From CAYVUM01 sp964619055 (GTDB taxonomy: Bacteria; Pseudomonadota; Alphaproteobacteria; Rhodospirillales; Defluviicoccaceae), in assembly GCA_964619055.1 (NCBI GenBank), contig CAZUDB010000003.1, positions 1 to 64,000 on the forward strand: a stretch of DNA of 64,000 nt, written 5' to 3'. This document shows positions 17,504 through 26,606 of this stretch, piece by piece (position 1 is the first letter of the stretch; each line of letters begins with the position of its first letter). The translations under genes were made by a program, and so were the position numbers. Under the pieces are notes generated by a model. It searched no databases, had not been told where the DNA came from, and saw only the letters and a program-made list of their open reading frames with translations.

Positions 17504-18913
17504 ATGGGCGACAGGTACGACGTGGTGGTGATCGGTGGCGGTCCGGCCGGCTATGTGGGGGCGATCCGGGCCGCACAATTGGGCCTTAGGACCGCTTGCG
17601 TCGAACAGCGTGGGCGGCTTGGCGGCACCTGCTTGAATGTCGGCTGCATCCCCTCCAAGGCGCTGCTGCAATCCTCCCACCATTACCACATGGCCACCGA
17701 CGAATTGGCGGACCATGGCGTCACCGTCGCCAATGTGGGCCTGGACCTTTCGACCATGATGGCGCGCAAGGACAAGGTGGTCGCGGACCTCACCAAAGGT
17801 ATCGAATTCCTGTTCAAGAAAAACAACGTGGACTACATCGTGGGCCACGGCCGCATCGCCGCCGCCGACCGGATCACCGTTGAGCCCGCCAACGGCGGCG
17901 AGCCCCAGGACCTCACGTGCGAGAACATCGTTCTCGCAACGGGTTCGGAGGTATCGACGCTGCCCGGCATCACCATTGATGAGGAACGGGTCGTCAGCTC
18001 GACGGGCGCATTGGCGCTCGACCGGGTTCCGTCCGAGATGGTGGTCATCGGCGGCGGCTACATTGGCCTTGAGCTGGGCTCGGTGTGGCAGCGGCTTGGC
18101 GCGAAGGTGACGGTGGTCGAATTCCTCGACCAGATTCTGGCCGGCATGGACGGTGAGGTCGGCAAGCAGATGCAACGGATCCTCAAGCGCCAAGGCCTTG
18201 AGTTCAAGCTGGGCCACAAGGTCACGGCCGCCACACGCACCGGCGATCGCGTATCGCTCACCGTTGAGCCGGTCAAAGGCGGAAGCGCCGAAACGACCGA
18301 GGTTGACGTGGTCCTGGTCTCGGCCGGACGGCGCCCGCACACGGCGGATCTGGGGCTGGAAACCGTGGGCCTAGAGACGGACAACCGCGGCTTCCTGACC
18401 GTGGATGACCAGTATCAAACAAAAGTCGCGGGCATCTTCGCCATCGGAGACGTCATCGGCGGCAAGATGCTGGCCCATAAAGCGGAGGAGGAAGGCGTCG
18501 CCGTGATGGAGCTGATTGCCGGCCATACCGCGCACCTGAATTACGATGCCATCCCCGGGGTCGTCTATACATGGCCTGAGGTGGCTTCTTGCGGGCGCAC
18601 CGAGGAGCAGTTGAAGGCGGATGGGGTTGACTATCGAGTCGGCAAATTCCCGTTCACCGCTAATTCACGGGCCCGCACCAACGCGGACACGGACGGCTTC
18701 GTCAAGTTGCTCGCCGATGCCAAGACCGATCGCCTGCTCGGCGCCCACATCATCGGCCCGTCCGCGGGCGACCTGATCCAGGAACTGGTGCTGGCGATGG
18801 AATTCGGCGCGTCCGCGGAGGATGTTGCGCTCACCAGCCACGGCCACCCGGGCTTGGCCGAAGCCATGAAGGAAGCGGCCTTAGCCGTCGCCGGCCGTCC
18901 AATACATATTTGA
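17504..18913 (+). CDS. lpdA: Dihydrolipoamide dehydrogenase
   Basis: A 469-residue E3 flavoprotein. FAD-binding VVVIGGGPAGYVGAIRAAQLG begins at residue about 6, and the redox-active disulfide lies in GGTCLNVGCIPSKALL (Cys about 42 and 47). The NAD-binding Rossmann motif is VVIGGGYIGLELGSVW, the second FAD motif is IFAIGDVIGG, and the C-terminal interface carries the catalytic His-Glu in HGHPGLAEAMKEA. It reoxidises lipoamide in 2-oxoacid dehydrogenase or glycine-cleavage complexes. No E1/E2 genes are adjacent. A GGGAGAA site precedes the ATG. Confidence 0.95.
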   Translation: MGDRYDVVVIGGGPAGYVGAIRAAQLGLRTACVEQRGRLGGTCLNVGCIPSKALLQSSHHYHMATDELADHGVTVANVGLDLSTMMARKDKVVADLTKGIEFLFKKNNVDYIVGHGRIAAADRITVEPANGGEPQDLTCENIVLATGSEVSTLPGITIDEERVVSSTGALALDRVPSEMVVIGGGYIGLELGSVWQRLGAKVTVVEFLDQILAGMDGEVGKQMQRILKRQGLEFKLGHKVTAATRTGDRVSLTVEPVKGGSAETTEVDVVLVSAGRRPHTADLGLETVGLETDNRGFLTVDDQYQTKVAGIFAIGDVIGGKMLAHKAEEEGVAVMELIAGHTAHLNYDAIPGVVYTWPEVASCGRTEEQLKADGVDYRVGKFPFTANSRARTNADTDGFVKLLADAKTDRLLGAHIIGPSAGDLIQELVLAMEFGASAEDVALTSHGHPGLAEAMKEAALAVAGRPIHI

Positions 18914-18929
18914 AGCTTTGCGGATCTTC

Positions 18930-19454
18930 TCACCCGCCACCGCCGGCACACACGAGGCCGTAGAGCGGGCCGGCGGTGGGCAGCGGGCGCCAGTTCGGGT
19001 CCTTGGGCAGGCCGTTGTCCGTGAAGTCGCCGCCGGCGGCAATCTCCGTTTGGCGAGCCCCCTTACAGTCGATGAGCAACGGCACCGTGCGGGTCGGTTC
19101 GAGCCGCTCCACCAGGATCAGCTCCAGCATCCGGCCTTCCGGCATGGCCGGGTTTGTTCGGATCGCGCCCGTATCCACGGCGACGAAGCGGTTGGTGCGA
19201 GGGATCAGGTAGGTCCATGGCTGCAACGGCGATCGGACATCGAAGGTCTCCACCACCTGGACACGCGCCGGCAGTCCGTCCCGGGTGCGCGAATACCAAC
19301 TGTACTCGCTCCAGATGGCGTAGCTGATCATGGTAACGCCGGCCGCCACCAGGATCAGGCCCTTACCGGCCCGCCGACCCGTAAGGCGTGCGCCGAGCAT
19401 CAAGAACCCGGCGGCGGCGAAGCCGACCGCGAACACGGCAATCAGATGGAACAT
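18930..19454 (-). CDS. Hypothetical membrane protein
   Basis: A 174-residue protein with two N-terminal hydrophobic helices (about 2-22 and 32-48) followed by an extracytoplasmic-looking beta-rich region (VQVVETFDVRSPLQPWTYLI, then LLIDCKGARQTEIAAGG). The end is glycine-rich (CAGGGG). AGGCGGGA precedes the ATG. Function unknown. It lies 36 nt downstream of the cNMP/CBS/DUF294 gene on the same strand, so the two may be co-transcribed. It converges with lpdA. Confidence 0.7.
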   Translation of the reverse strand: MFHLIAVFAVGFAAAGFLMLGARLTGRRAGKGLILVAAGVTMISYAIWSEYSWYSRTRDGLPARVQVVETFDVRSPLQPWTYLIPRTNRFVAVDTGAIRTNPAMPEGRMLELILVERLEPTRTVPLLIDCKGARQTEIAAGGDFTDNGLPKDPNWRPLPTAGPLYGLVCAGGGG

Positions 19455-19490
19455 CGTCCCGCCTTTCCCCCTTCCGGTGCGTTGACGCCG

Positions 19491-21350
19491 CTAACGTCCG
19501 CCGATTTGATGCGCGTTGGCCATGCTGGACTGCATGGTCTTGACGACCACGAAGGCATCTTTGAGGTGGCTGCGGTCGAACCGGGAAAGGTCCTCGGGCG
19601 CCACGAAGTTATCCGGCTTGTCACCGGCGCGGATCTGGGTCACTTGATGGCGGAGCCTCGTCATCGCGATGAACTCGAAAGCGTCCATCAGGTCGCGTGC
19701 ACCGGTTTCGCTCAACGCCCCCGCCTCCATCTCCGCCACCAGCCGTTCACGCGTATTGACGGGCTTGATGCCCGCCTTTAGCGCATAGACGCGGGCGATA
19801 TCGACGATGGGGGCGACACCGTTATGCTTCAGGTCCAACCGGCTGTCGTGCTGGCCGCCGCGGATCAACACGAAATTGCGGAAAAAGCCCAGCGGCGGCG
19901 TGTGAGTCAGAGCGTTGCTGACCATATGGACGATGAAAATGCTGTTGGAGCGGGCCTTCTGCAGCGTCACCTGCTGCAACTCGTCATAGAGGCCGCTGTC
20001 ACCACCGATGGGCCGCATGTCGAACAGCACACTGGACAGCATCTGGGCCATGGGCTCTGGCTCGTCGATCCAGCTGAAGAAGTAACGCCGCCACTGCGCC
20101 AGTGGCTTTCGCCACTTCGGCGTCATCGCCATCATCTCGCCCGGGCAATAGACGTAGCCTGCCTCGTTCAGCCCATCGCAAACGAACGTGGCGAGCTGTC
20201 CGAAATAGCGGCCGTGATCGCTCTCGTCGAAGCGGTCGTCGATGATCAGGCAATTGTCCTGATCGGAAACACCCGTTTGCTCCTGCCGGGCTTGCGACCC
20301 GCTGGCAAGCCACAGATAGGGAACAGGCGGCGGGCCGAACTGTGCTTCCGCCAGTTGCAGCAACCGGCTGGTGGTGGCATCGCAAATGCTGGTGACGATG
20401 TTGCCGACCTTGTGAGCCGACGCGCCGTCATCGACCAGGTGAACCAGGAGTTGCGGGATCTGTCCTACGACCTCGGCCAACGCGTCCGCCGATTGTCGCT
20501 TGTAGATATCGCCGACCATGTAGACCGCCGACGTGGCCTGGCGCCGCACCAGGTTGGTATTGGTGATGACGCCCACCAGCGCGCCATTCTCCATGACCGG
20601 CAAATGGCTGATGTTGCGCTGGGTCATGGTCAACAGCGCATCGAAGCCGAGGCTGTCGGAGGCAAGCGTGATCGGCTCCGGCGTCATGACGTCGCTCACC
20701 TGCGAGGCGGCGTCCAAGTCCTCGGCGATGACCCGATCGCGGAGATCGACGTTGGTGATGACCCCTAGCAACTGGCCGCCCCGGACCACCGGCAGGCAGG
20801 AGATACGATGCTCGCGCATGATCTGGGCAGCCTCGCGCACGGTGCCGCCGGGCTGAATCGTGATCGGGTCCGGCGTCATGAGATCGCTGGCCCGCATGGC
20901 CATTAGGTTGACCCGGTCATGGGCCACGGCTGCTGGCTGGGCGCCACGCAAACGATCTCCACCCACGGGCGCAAAATACTGCTCGAACACGGGAAAGCCC
21001 CGGCGCAGGCGCTGAAAGTCCGCTTCCTCAATCAAGAACAGGACCGAGTCCTCGAGGGCGCTGGCCCGGTAGGAGGACTTGCCGTCACCGAGCAAGGCGC
21101 GAACGCCAAAGGCTTCGCCTTCGCTGAGATGCGTCAGAAGCTGGCCTTGTGGTGTTCGGATCTCGATGGCCCCCCGGCGCACCAGGGCCAAACGCCGGCT
21201 ATCCTGCCCCGGCTCCAAGATGACAGTTCCAGGGACGAAGGTCTCCACCTGGACCCGGCGCGGCAGATCGGCAAGGACATCGGGGGGCAGCAGGTCGAAG
21301 GGATGGTGGTTGGTCAGAAAGTCGCGGATGTCGCGAACGTCGACGTCCAT
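19491..21350 (-). CDS. cNMP/CBS/DUF294 nucleotidyltransferase-like regulator
   Basis: A 619-residue soluble protein. Domain order is a cNMP-binding domain (about 15-130, ILEPGQDSRRLALVRRGAIE), a CBS pair (about 155-275, RASDLMTPDPITIQPGGTV and VSDVMTPEPITLASDS), a GlnD-like DUF294 nucleotidyltransferase (LWLASGSQARQEQTGVSDQD, giving the G-S and D-x-D metal motif), and a C-terminal DUF294 helical domain. The family commonly accompanies VC_2705-type symporters, as here, and is thought to regulate carboxylate uptake or metabolism. ATG 21350 (MDVDVRDIRDF) follows GGAGAGGA and is preferred to the longer frame from 21395. Confidence 0.88.
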   Translation of the reverse strand: MDVDVRDIRDFLTNHHPFDLLPPDVLADLPRRVQVETFVPGTVILEPGQDSRRLALVRRGAIEIRTPQGQLLTHLSEGEAFGVRALLGDGKSSYRASALEDSVLFLIEEADFQRLRRGFPVFEQYFAPVGGDRLRGAQPAAVAHDRVNLMAMRASDLMTPDPITIQPGGTVREAAQIMREHRISCLPVVRGGQLLGVITNVDLRDRVIAEDLDAASQVSDVMTPEPITLASDSLGFDALLTMTQRNISHLPVMENGALVGVITNTNLVRRQATSAVYMVGDIYKRQSADALAEVVGQIPQLLVHLVDDGASAHKVGNIVTSICDATTSRLLQLAEAQFGPPPVPYLWLASGSQARQEQTGVSDQDNCLIIDDRFDESDHGRYFGQLATFVCDGLNEAGYVYCPGEMMAMTPKWRKPLAQWRRYFFSWIDEPEPMAQMLSSVLFDMRPIGGDSGLYDELQQVTLQKARSNSIFIVHMVSNALTHTPPLGFFRNFVLIRGGQHDSRLDLKHNGVAPIVDIARVYALKAGIKPVNTRERLVAEMEAGALSETGARDLMDAFEFIAMTRLRHQVTQIRAGDKPDNFVAPEDLSRFDRSHLKDAFVVVKTMQSSMANAHQIGGR

Positions 21351-21445
21351 GCATCCTCTCCGGATTGGGGCGGCACATGCGCGGTCCGGGTTCAAGTCTC
21401 CGCCAAAGGCTGAAGGCGTGGCGGGTGCGGCCCGGATGAGGAAAC

Positions 21446-21471
21446 GGACCCCGCGACTGAGCGCGGGGTCC
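21446..21471 (-). terminator. Hairpin after the symporter gene
   Basis: A perfect 10-bp inverted repeat, GGACCCCGCG / CGCGGGGTCC (21446-21455 and 21462-21471), with a 6-nt loop. It lies in the 161-nt gap between the symporter stop and the DUF294-protein start on the minus strand. Only a short T stretch follows, so it may be attenuating rather than fully terminating. Confidence 0.6.
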
Positions 21472-21511
21472 GAGTCTCAAGACTTAACGGTAACCGTCGA
21501 CGGTCGGCCGA

Positions 21512-23287
21512 TCAATGGCTAGCGGCGCCGCCGGCTCCTTTCGGCACCCGGATATCCTCCACCAGATGCTGGATATGTTCCGGTGGTGCTGCCGTCACCT
21601 TCGATACCATCAAGGCAACGGCGAAGTTGATGAGGGCACCAACGGCGCCGAACGCTTCAGGTGAAATGGTCAGGAACCAGTTGTCCGGCGTGTTTGGCGC
21701 CATGGCCGTGCCGGGCAGGAAGAACCAGCCCTTAAACCAGAAGATGTAGATCAGCGTAGAGCCAAGGCCGGCCAGCATTCCGCACACGGCACCCGTGTTG
21801 TTCACCTTCTTGGCGAAGATGCCCATCATCAGGGCCGGGAAGATGGAGGATGCCGCAAGGCCGAATGCCAACGCCACCACCTGAGCCGCAAATCCGGGTG
21901 GATTGAGGCCCAAGTAGCCGGCCACCGCGATGGAACCAGCCATCGCTATTCGCGCCGCCCACAACTCGCCACCTTCGGAGATGCCCTTCATGAACATGCC
22001 CTTAAGCAGATCGTGGCTGATGGCCGAGGAGATGGCGAGGAGCAATCCGGCCGCCGTCGACAAGGCCGCCGCAAGACCGCCCGCAGCCACCAGGGCGATC
22101 ACCCAGTTCGGCAACTGTGCGATTTCCGGGTTGGCCAGAACCATGATGTCCCGGTCGACCTTGATCATCTCGTTGCCTTTCCAGCCGAATGATTCGGCCT
22201 TCTCGGCAAATGCGGGGTTCTTGTCGTCGTAGTACTGGATCCGACCGTCGCCGTTCTTGTCCTCGAACTGGAGCAGACCGGTTTTTTCCCAGTTCTTGAA
22301 CCACTGCGGACGGTCCGCATAGACCAAGTTGCCATCGGGTGAGCCAACGGGACCGATCTGAATCGTGTCGGTCAGGTTGAGTCGGGCCATGGAACCGACG
22401 GCCGGAGCGGTGGTGTAGAGAATGGCAATGAACACAAGCGCCCAACCGGCGGATGCCCGGGCGTCCCGGACCCGTGGCACGGTGAAGAACCGGATGATCA
22501 CGTGGGGCAAGCCCGCGGTTCCGATCATCAGGGAGAAGGTGTAGAGCATCATGTTGATGGTGGTAGTCTTCTGCGACGTATACTCGGCAAAGCCCAGATC
22601 CGTCACGACTTGGTTGAGCTTCACGAGCAAAGGCTCGCCGCCCGACGTCTCACTCCATAGGCCCAATTGCGGGAGCGGGTTGTCGGTGAGTTGCAGTGAG
22701 ATAAAGATAGCTGGGATCGTGTAGGCTAGGATCAGAACGCAATACTGGGCGATCTGGGTGTAGGTGATGCCCTTCATGCCGCCCAACACCGCATAGAAGA
22801 ACACGATGCCCATGCCAATGAAGAGACCGAGTTCGTACTCAAGCTCCAGGAAGCGTGAGAACGCTACGCCGATGCCCTTCATCTGACCGATCACATAGGT
22901 AAGGGACGCGACGATCAAACAAATGACCGCAACGATGCGAGCTGTCTGGGAGTAATAACGATCACCAATGAACTCCGGCACCGTGTACTTGCCAAATTTC
23001 CGCAAGTACGGCGCCAACAGCAGAGCCAACAGCACGTAGCCGCCGGTCCAGCCCATCAAGAACAACGAGGCATCATAGCCGAGAAAGGCGATCAGTCCTG
23101 CCATGGAAATGAATGAGGCTGCGGACATCCAGTCTGCAGCCGTTGCCATACCATTGGCGACCGGGTGAACGCCGCGGCCTGCGGCATAGAACTCACCGGT
23201 TGTACTCGCCCTCGACCAGATTGCGATTGCAAAGTAGAGGGCGAAAGTCGCGCCCACCACAATATAGGTTAAGACCTTAAGGTCCAT
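21512..23287 (-). CDS. Sodium:solute symporter, VC_2705 type (acetate/carboxylate)
   Basis: A 591-residue SSS-family transporter with about 13 membrane helices. Family marks are FYAAGRGVHPVANGMATAAD near the N-terminus, SAASFISMAGLIAFLGYDAS (sodium/substrate site), RFFTVPRVRDARASAGWAL and AAGGLAAALSTAAGLLLAIS. A hydrophilic insert (about 325-395: DKNGDGRIQYYDDKNPAF, an EF-hand-like acidic loop) distinguishes this larger subfamily from short ActP. It is expected to couple Na+ to uptake of acetate, propionate or another short carboxylate. Co-transcribed with the DUF4212 gene upstream (23-nt gap). Confidence 0.9.
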   Translation of the reverse strand: MDLKVLTYIVVGATFALYFAIAIWSRASTTGEFYAAGRGVHPVANGMATAADWMSAASFISMAGLIAFLGYDASLFLMGWTGGYVLLALLLAPYLRKFGKYTVPEFIGDRYYSQTARIVAVICLIVASLTYVIGQMKGIGVAFSRFLELEYELGLFIGMGIVFFYAVLGGMKGITYTQIAQYCVLILAYTIPAIFISLQLTDNPLPQLGLWSETSGGEPLLVKLNQVVTDLGFAEYTSQKTTTINMMLYTFSLMIGTAGLPHVIIRFFTVPRVRDARASAGWALVFIAILYTTAPAVGSMARLNLTDTIQIGPVGSPDGNLVYADRPQWFKNWEKTGLLQFEDKNGDGRIQYYDDKNPAFAEKAESFGWKGNEMIKVDRDIMVLANPEIAQLPNWVIALVAAGGLAAALSTAAGLLLAISSAISHDLLKGMFMKGISEGGELWAARIAMAGSIAVAGYLGLNPPGFAAQVVALAFGLAASSIFPALMMGIFAKKVNNTGAVCGMLAGLGSTLIYIFWFKGWFFLPGTAMAPNTPDNWFLTISPEAFGAVGALINFAVALMVSKVTAAPPEHIQHLVEDIRVPKGAGGAASH

Positions 23288-23310
23288 GGATTCGTCTCCC
23301 TTTTTTTATG

Positions 23311-23577
23311 TTAGTCTTCGTGGACGTCGAATTCGCGATCCAGTTTATTCATCTGGAAGGCGTAAACGAAAATAAGAACGAGGAACACCAACATGGACCC
23401 TTGCTGGGCAAACCAAAAGCCGAGCCCAATACCGCCGACATCGATCATCGCGTCCAGGGCTGGACGAAAGAGAATGCCGCAGCCATATGACACGAGAGCC
23501 CAGATGGTGAGCAGGATGACGACGAGTCGGATGTTCGCCTTCCAGTATCGTTGTGCTGAATCGTTTTGTTCGGACAT
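23311..23577 (-). CDS. DUF4212 small symporter-associated membrane protein
   Basis: An 88-residue protein with two transmembrane helices (about 16-38 and 50-74). YWKANIRLVVILLTIWALVS and LGFWFAQQGSMLVFLVLIFV are the DUF4212 signature. It almost always precedes VC_2705-type sodium:solute symporters and is thought to be their small partner subunit, analogous to DUF485 with ActP. First gene of the minus-strand operon, divergent from the exonuclease-fusion gene. Confidence 0.9.
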   Translation of the reverse strand: MSEQNDSAQRYWKANIRLVVILLTIWALVSYGCGILFRPALDAMIDVGGIGLGFWFAQQGSMLVFLVLIFVYAFQMNKLDREFDVHED

Positions 23578-23843
23578 TTAAGGACAGCCTCCCACTGGTT
23601 GAGCCTATTTTGGGCCTGCCCAAAAGACGGCAGGCGCGGTTGCGCAAAACGCAAGATCGACCCGTTGATAGCCAGGCCGGGTTCGCGTTGGTTAGTTATA
23701 CGTGCGCGCGCTGGTAATTTTCAAACATTGTTGCTAAGCAAAGGTGGGACGCCTAACGAAATCCGATGATCGATCCTTCATGGGTCCCAAACGGACCAGG
23801 CGTCCAAAACGCATAAAAACGCGCCTGGGAGACGTTCAAAATC

Positions 23844-25976
23844 ATGCTCGACCGCCTCACCCTGCGACACCGTGTGGCGATTTTTTTTGCACTAATGGCC
23901 CTGTCAGTTCCCGTCTTCCTTGGCGGCGGTCTTTACCTCATCGCCGAGCGAATCAACGACAACCCGGTTCCAGCGATCGTGCTTTATGGCGGAGGCGCCG
24001 GCTTCGTCATCGTTAGCGTTATTGTTTGGACCTGGGCCAAGTTTGACGGCGATCTAGTCGCGCCGATCCAGGCGCTGACCCGCGATCTGCAAACCCTCAC
24101 CCATGCCAACCCTGGCCACGAGATCACCTTGGAATCCGAGGGTTACGTCCACTTTCTGACGGAAGCCGCACAGGAAACGGCTGAAGCGCTGAAGCAAGCC
24201 CGAGCCAACGTCGCGGCCGAGGTTGAGGCCGCCGTTCAAGCGTCCCACGATCAGCGACAACGCCTGGAGGCGGTGCTCCATGACCTGCGCGAAGGTGTGA
24301 TCGTCTGCAACCTGGACCATCGCATCTTGCTTTACAATCAGCGCGCTATGGAAATTCTGCATGTCGCCGGCCAGTTGGGGCTGGACCGGCCGCTGTTCAG
24401 TGTGATGAACCGCCAACCGTTCCTCCACGCCGTCGAGCGGCTGTCCTACCGCCTGGCCGCCCAACAACACCTGACCCACGAGCATGGCCTCTCCACCCTC
24501 GTTGTCTGTTCCACGGCGGACGGTCGCTACACACTGGAAGGCCGCGTCGGCTTGATCTTGGGCGACGACGGTGTCACGCCGACGGGATACGTCGTCACCT
24601 TCGATGACGTGACGGCGGAGCTCGCAACGCTCGGCCAACGGGACCGGCTGCTGCGCGCCGCCGTCGACGGTCTCCGCCGGCCCGTGGCGAACCTGAGGGC
24701 CGCAACGGAGACGCTCACCAGCAATCCCCACTTGGACGAGGATGGGCGGCGCGCATTCGAAGGAGTGTTGTCGACGGAGTGCGAGGCGCTATCTCGCCAC
24801 CTCGAGCAGTTGGGCCAAGAGTATCATGAACTGATCACGGGCAACTGGCCCATGAGCGACGTCTACAGTGCCAACTTGATTAACTGTCTTGTTCGCCGCT
24901 TCCGCGAGGAGGGCTCCCACGACATCGTCATGACCGGCATTCCGGTCTGGCTCCATTGCGACAGCCACACCGTCGTCGAGCTATTGGACCTCGTCCTGCG
25001 CCGCACCGCCGACCGCACCGGTGTAACAAGCTTCGATCTGGAGGCCACCTCCGGCCCGAAGCGCATCTACATCGACGTCCGCTGGCAGGGTGAGATAATC
25101 CCCTCCTCCGTTCTGGACGCCTGGTTGGACGAGGCCCCGGACGAGCGTCTCGGCATGCTGACGGCCCGGGATGTCTTGGAACACCACGACTCGGAAGTGT
25201 GGAGCGAAACGGTGGACGCGAGCACGGCCCGTATCCGCCTGCCACTGCCGCCGGCGGTCAAGAGCTCGCACCAAGCCCGGGGCCTCCCACGCGAGTTGCC
25301 GTCGCGGCCGGAGTTTTACGACTTCGAACTCCTGAAGCCCAACAGTACGGCCGCCCAAGCCATTGCGGATCGCCGCCTGCGCGATCTGACATTCGTCGTG
25401 TTCGATACGGAGACCACGGGCCTCTCCCCGTCCAATGGCGATGAAATCATCTCGATCGCGGGCGTGCGCATTCTCAATGGCCGGATTCTCACCGGTGAGG
25501 CCTTTAGTGAACTGGTCAACCCAGGGCGTGAGATCCCCAAGCCCTCCATCAAGTTCCACGGCATCTCTAACGATATGGTCAAGGATAAGCTGCCGATCAG
25601 CCACGTACTGCCGCAGTTCCACGCATATGTGGGCGATGCCGTGTTAGTGGCCCACAATGCGGCCTTCGACATGAAGTTCCTGCATCTGAAGCAGAACGCC
25701 GCCGGCGTTCGCTTCGACAGCCCGGTGTTGGATACGGTGCTGTTGTCGGCCTTCGTCCATGACCACACCGGCCAACACACGCTGGACGCCGTGGCCGAGC
25801 GGTTCGGGGTGCAAATCCAGGGGCGGCACACGGCGCTGGGCGATGCGCTGGTCACGGCCGCCGTGTTCTTGCGTATGATCGATCTGCTTGAGGCGCAGGA
25901 CATTCAGACGCTGGCGCAAGCGCTGGAGGTGTCCAACCGGATGGTGGAGATTCGCAAGCAACAGGCGCGATACTAA
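23844..25976 (+). CDS. Membrane PAS / pseudo-histidine-kinase / DEDDh exonuclease fusion
   Basis: 710 residues. Two transmembrane helices (about 10-31 and 43-64) are followed by a HAMP-like/coiled-coil linker, a PAS domain (about 135-255, LREGVIVCNLDHRILLYNQR) and a degenerate kinase region. The H-box position reads VDGLRRPVANLRAATE, without the phospho-accepting His, and no clear N- or G-boxes follow. The C-terminus (about 513-690) is a DnaQ-like 3'-5' exonuclease with FDTETTGLSP (ExoI), VAHNAAFDMKFL (ExoII) and HTALGDA (ExoIII, DEDDh type). The same fusion is known near symporter/DUF294 clusters. It probably senses a signal at the membrane and acts on a nucleic acid or nucleotide; the substrate is unknown. 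Confidence 0.9.
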   Translation: MLDRLTLRHRVAIFFALMALSVPVFLGGGLYLIAERINDNPVPAIVLYGGGAGFVIVSVIVWTWAKFDGDLVAPIQALTRDLQTLTHANPGHEITLESEGYVHFLTEAAQETAEALKQARANVAAEVEAAVQASHDQRQRLEAVLHDLREGVIVCNLDHRILLYNQRAMEILHVAGQLGLDRPLFSVMNRQPFLHAVERLSYRLAAQQHLTHEHGLSTLVVCSTADGRYTLEGRVGLILGDDGVTPTGYVVTFDDVTAELATLGQRDRLLRAAVDGLRRPVANLRAATETLTSNPHLDEDGRRAFEGVLSTECEALSRHLEQLGQEYHELITGNWPMSDVYSANLINCLVRRFREEGSHDIVMTGIPVWLHCDSHTVVELLDLVLRRTADRTGVTSFDLEATSGPKRIYIDVRWQGEIIPSSVLDAWLDEAPDERLGMLTARDVLEHHDSEVWSETVDASTARIRLPLPPAVKSSHQARGLPRELPSRPEFYDFELLKPNSTAAQAIADRRLRDLTFVVFDTETTGLSPSNGDEIISIAGVRILNGRILTGEAFSELVNPGREIPKPSIKFHGISNDMVKDKLPISHVLPQFHAYVGDAVLVAHNAAFDMKFLHLKQNAAGVRFDSPVLDTVLLSAFVHDHTGQHTLDAVAERFGVQIQGRHTALGDALVTAAVFLRMIDLLEAQDIQTLAQALEVSNRMVEIRKQQARY

Positions 25977-25979
25977 GGC

Positions 25980-26258
25980 TCAGCCCCCCCCACCCAGCGA
26001 AGAACGATCGAGCCGGCGGTTGAGGACGGCATAAGTGAGTGTTGCCCCGATGGCGTAGACAGCACTGAGGCCCAGGACCAAGCCCCAGAGTGCTCCGACC
26101 CTCAGGAGGACCTTGGCAATCAACGAGGGAATCACGATAAGCGCTGGCAGCACTAGCGCGAACCGGGCGGGAAGCGAGGCGATGGTCCAAATCGCGGGCA
26201 ACAACGCCGCCCCGGCATTCAGGAGTGTCCCAACGACACCGGCGGCCACCACAATCAC
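25980..26258 (-). CDS. Small hydrophobic membrane protein
   Basis: A 92-residue, strongly hydrophobic protein with three likely membrane helices (about 2-22, 33-50 and 55-77) and a glycine-rich end. It starts at a GTG without a clear ribosome site and converges on the exonuclease-fusion gene with a 3-nt gap. No family is recognised. The consistent hydrophobic pattern argues that it is real, but the start is uncertain. Confidence 0.45.
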   Translation of the reverse strand: MIVVAAGVVGTLLNAGAALLPAIWTIASLPARFALVLPALIVIPSLIAKVLLRVGALWGLVLGLSAVYAIGATLTYAVLNRRLDRSSLGGGG

Positions 26259-26606
26259 GACCAGCCAAACTCATCCGCAGGGCGCAACCTGTGTCTACAT
26301 GCAAACGCCTTGCGTTGGGTGTTTCATCACGTGGTGAGCCGGCGCGGACGAATGGCTCGGCCGCTTCTTACCGACAACGGTGGTGCCAAATCCAGGCTCC
26401 GACAGCCGTGGTAGCATCACGCTTCGACGAACGGCCGAGAGACGCAGTGGTCTGGTTGAACAGGTGTCGCGCACGAGCGAAATGGAGGCTCCGCTTGGAT
26501 TGGTTTGCGTTGGCAAAAGCCGCCCAATGCCATCGTGACAGGCTGCAAGCGCGTGTGCTAATCGGTGGCATCAATATTAAGTACCCAGAACCGACTTGGG
26601 GAGGTC
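26259..26606. other. Intergenic region before egtB
   Basis: About 350 nt without a credible gene in either strand. It should contain the egtB promoter. A GGGGAGG motif at 26598-26604 serves egtB. No repeats or hairpins stand out. Confidence 0.4.

Noticed and set aside
26565..26606. Upstream GTG start for egtB
   Set aside because: The extra 14 residues are unconserved and the GGGGAGG site lies just before ATG 26607.
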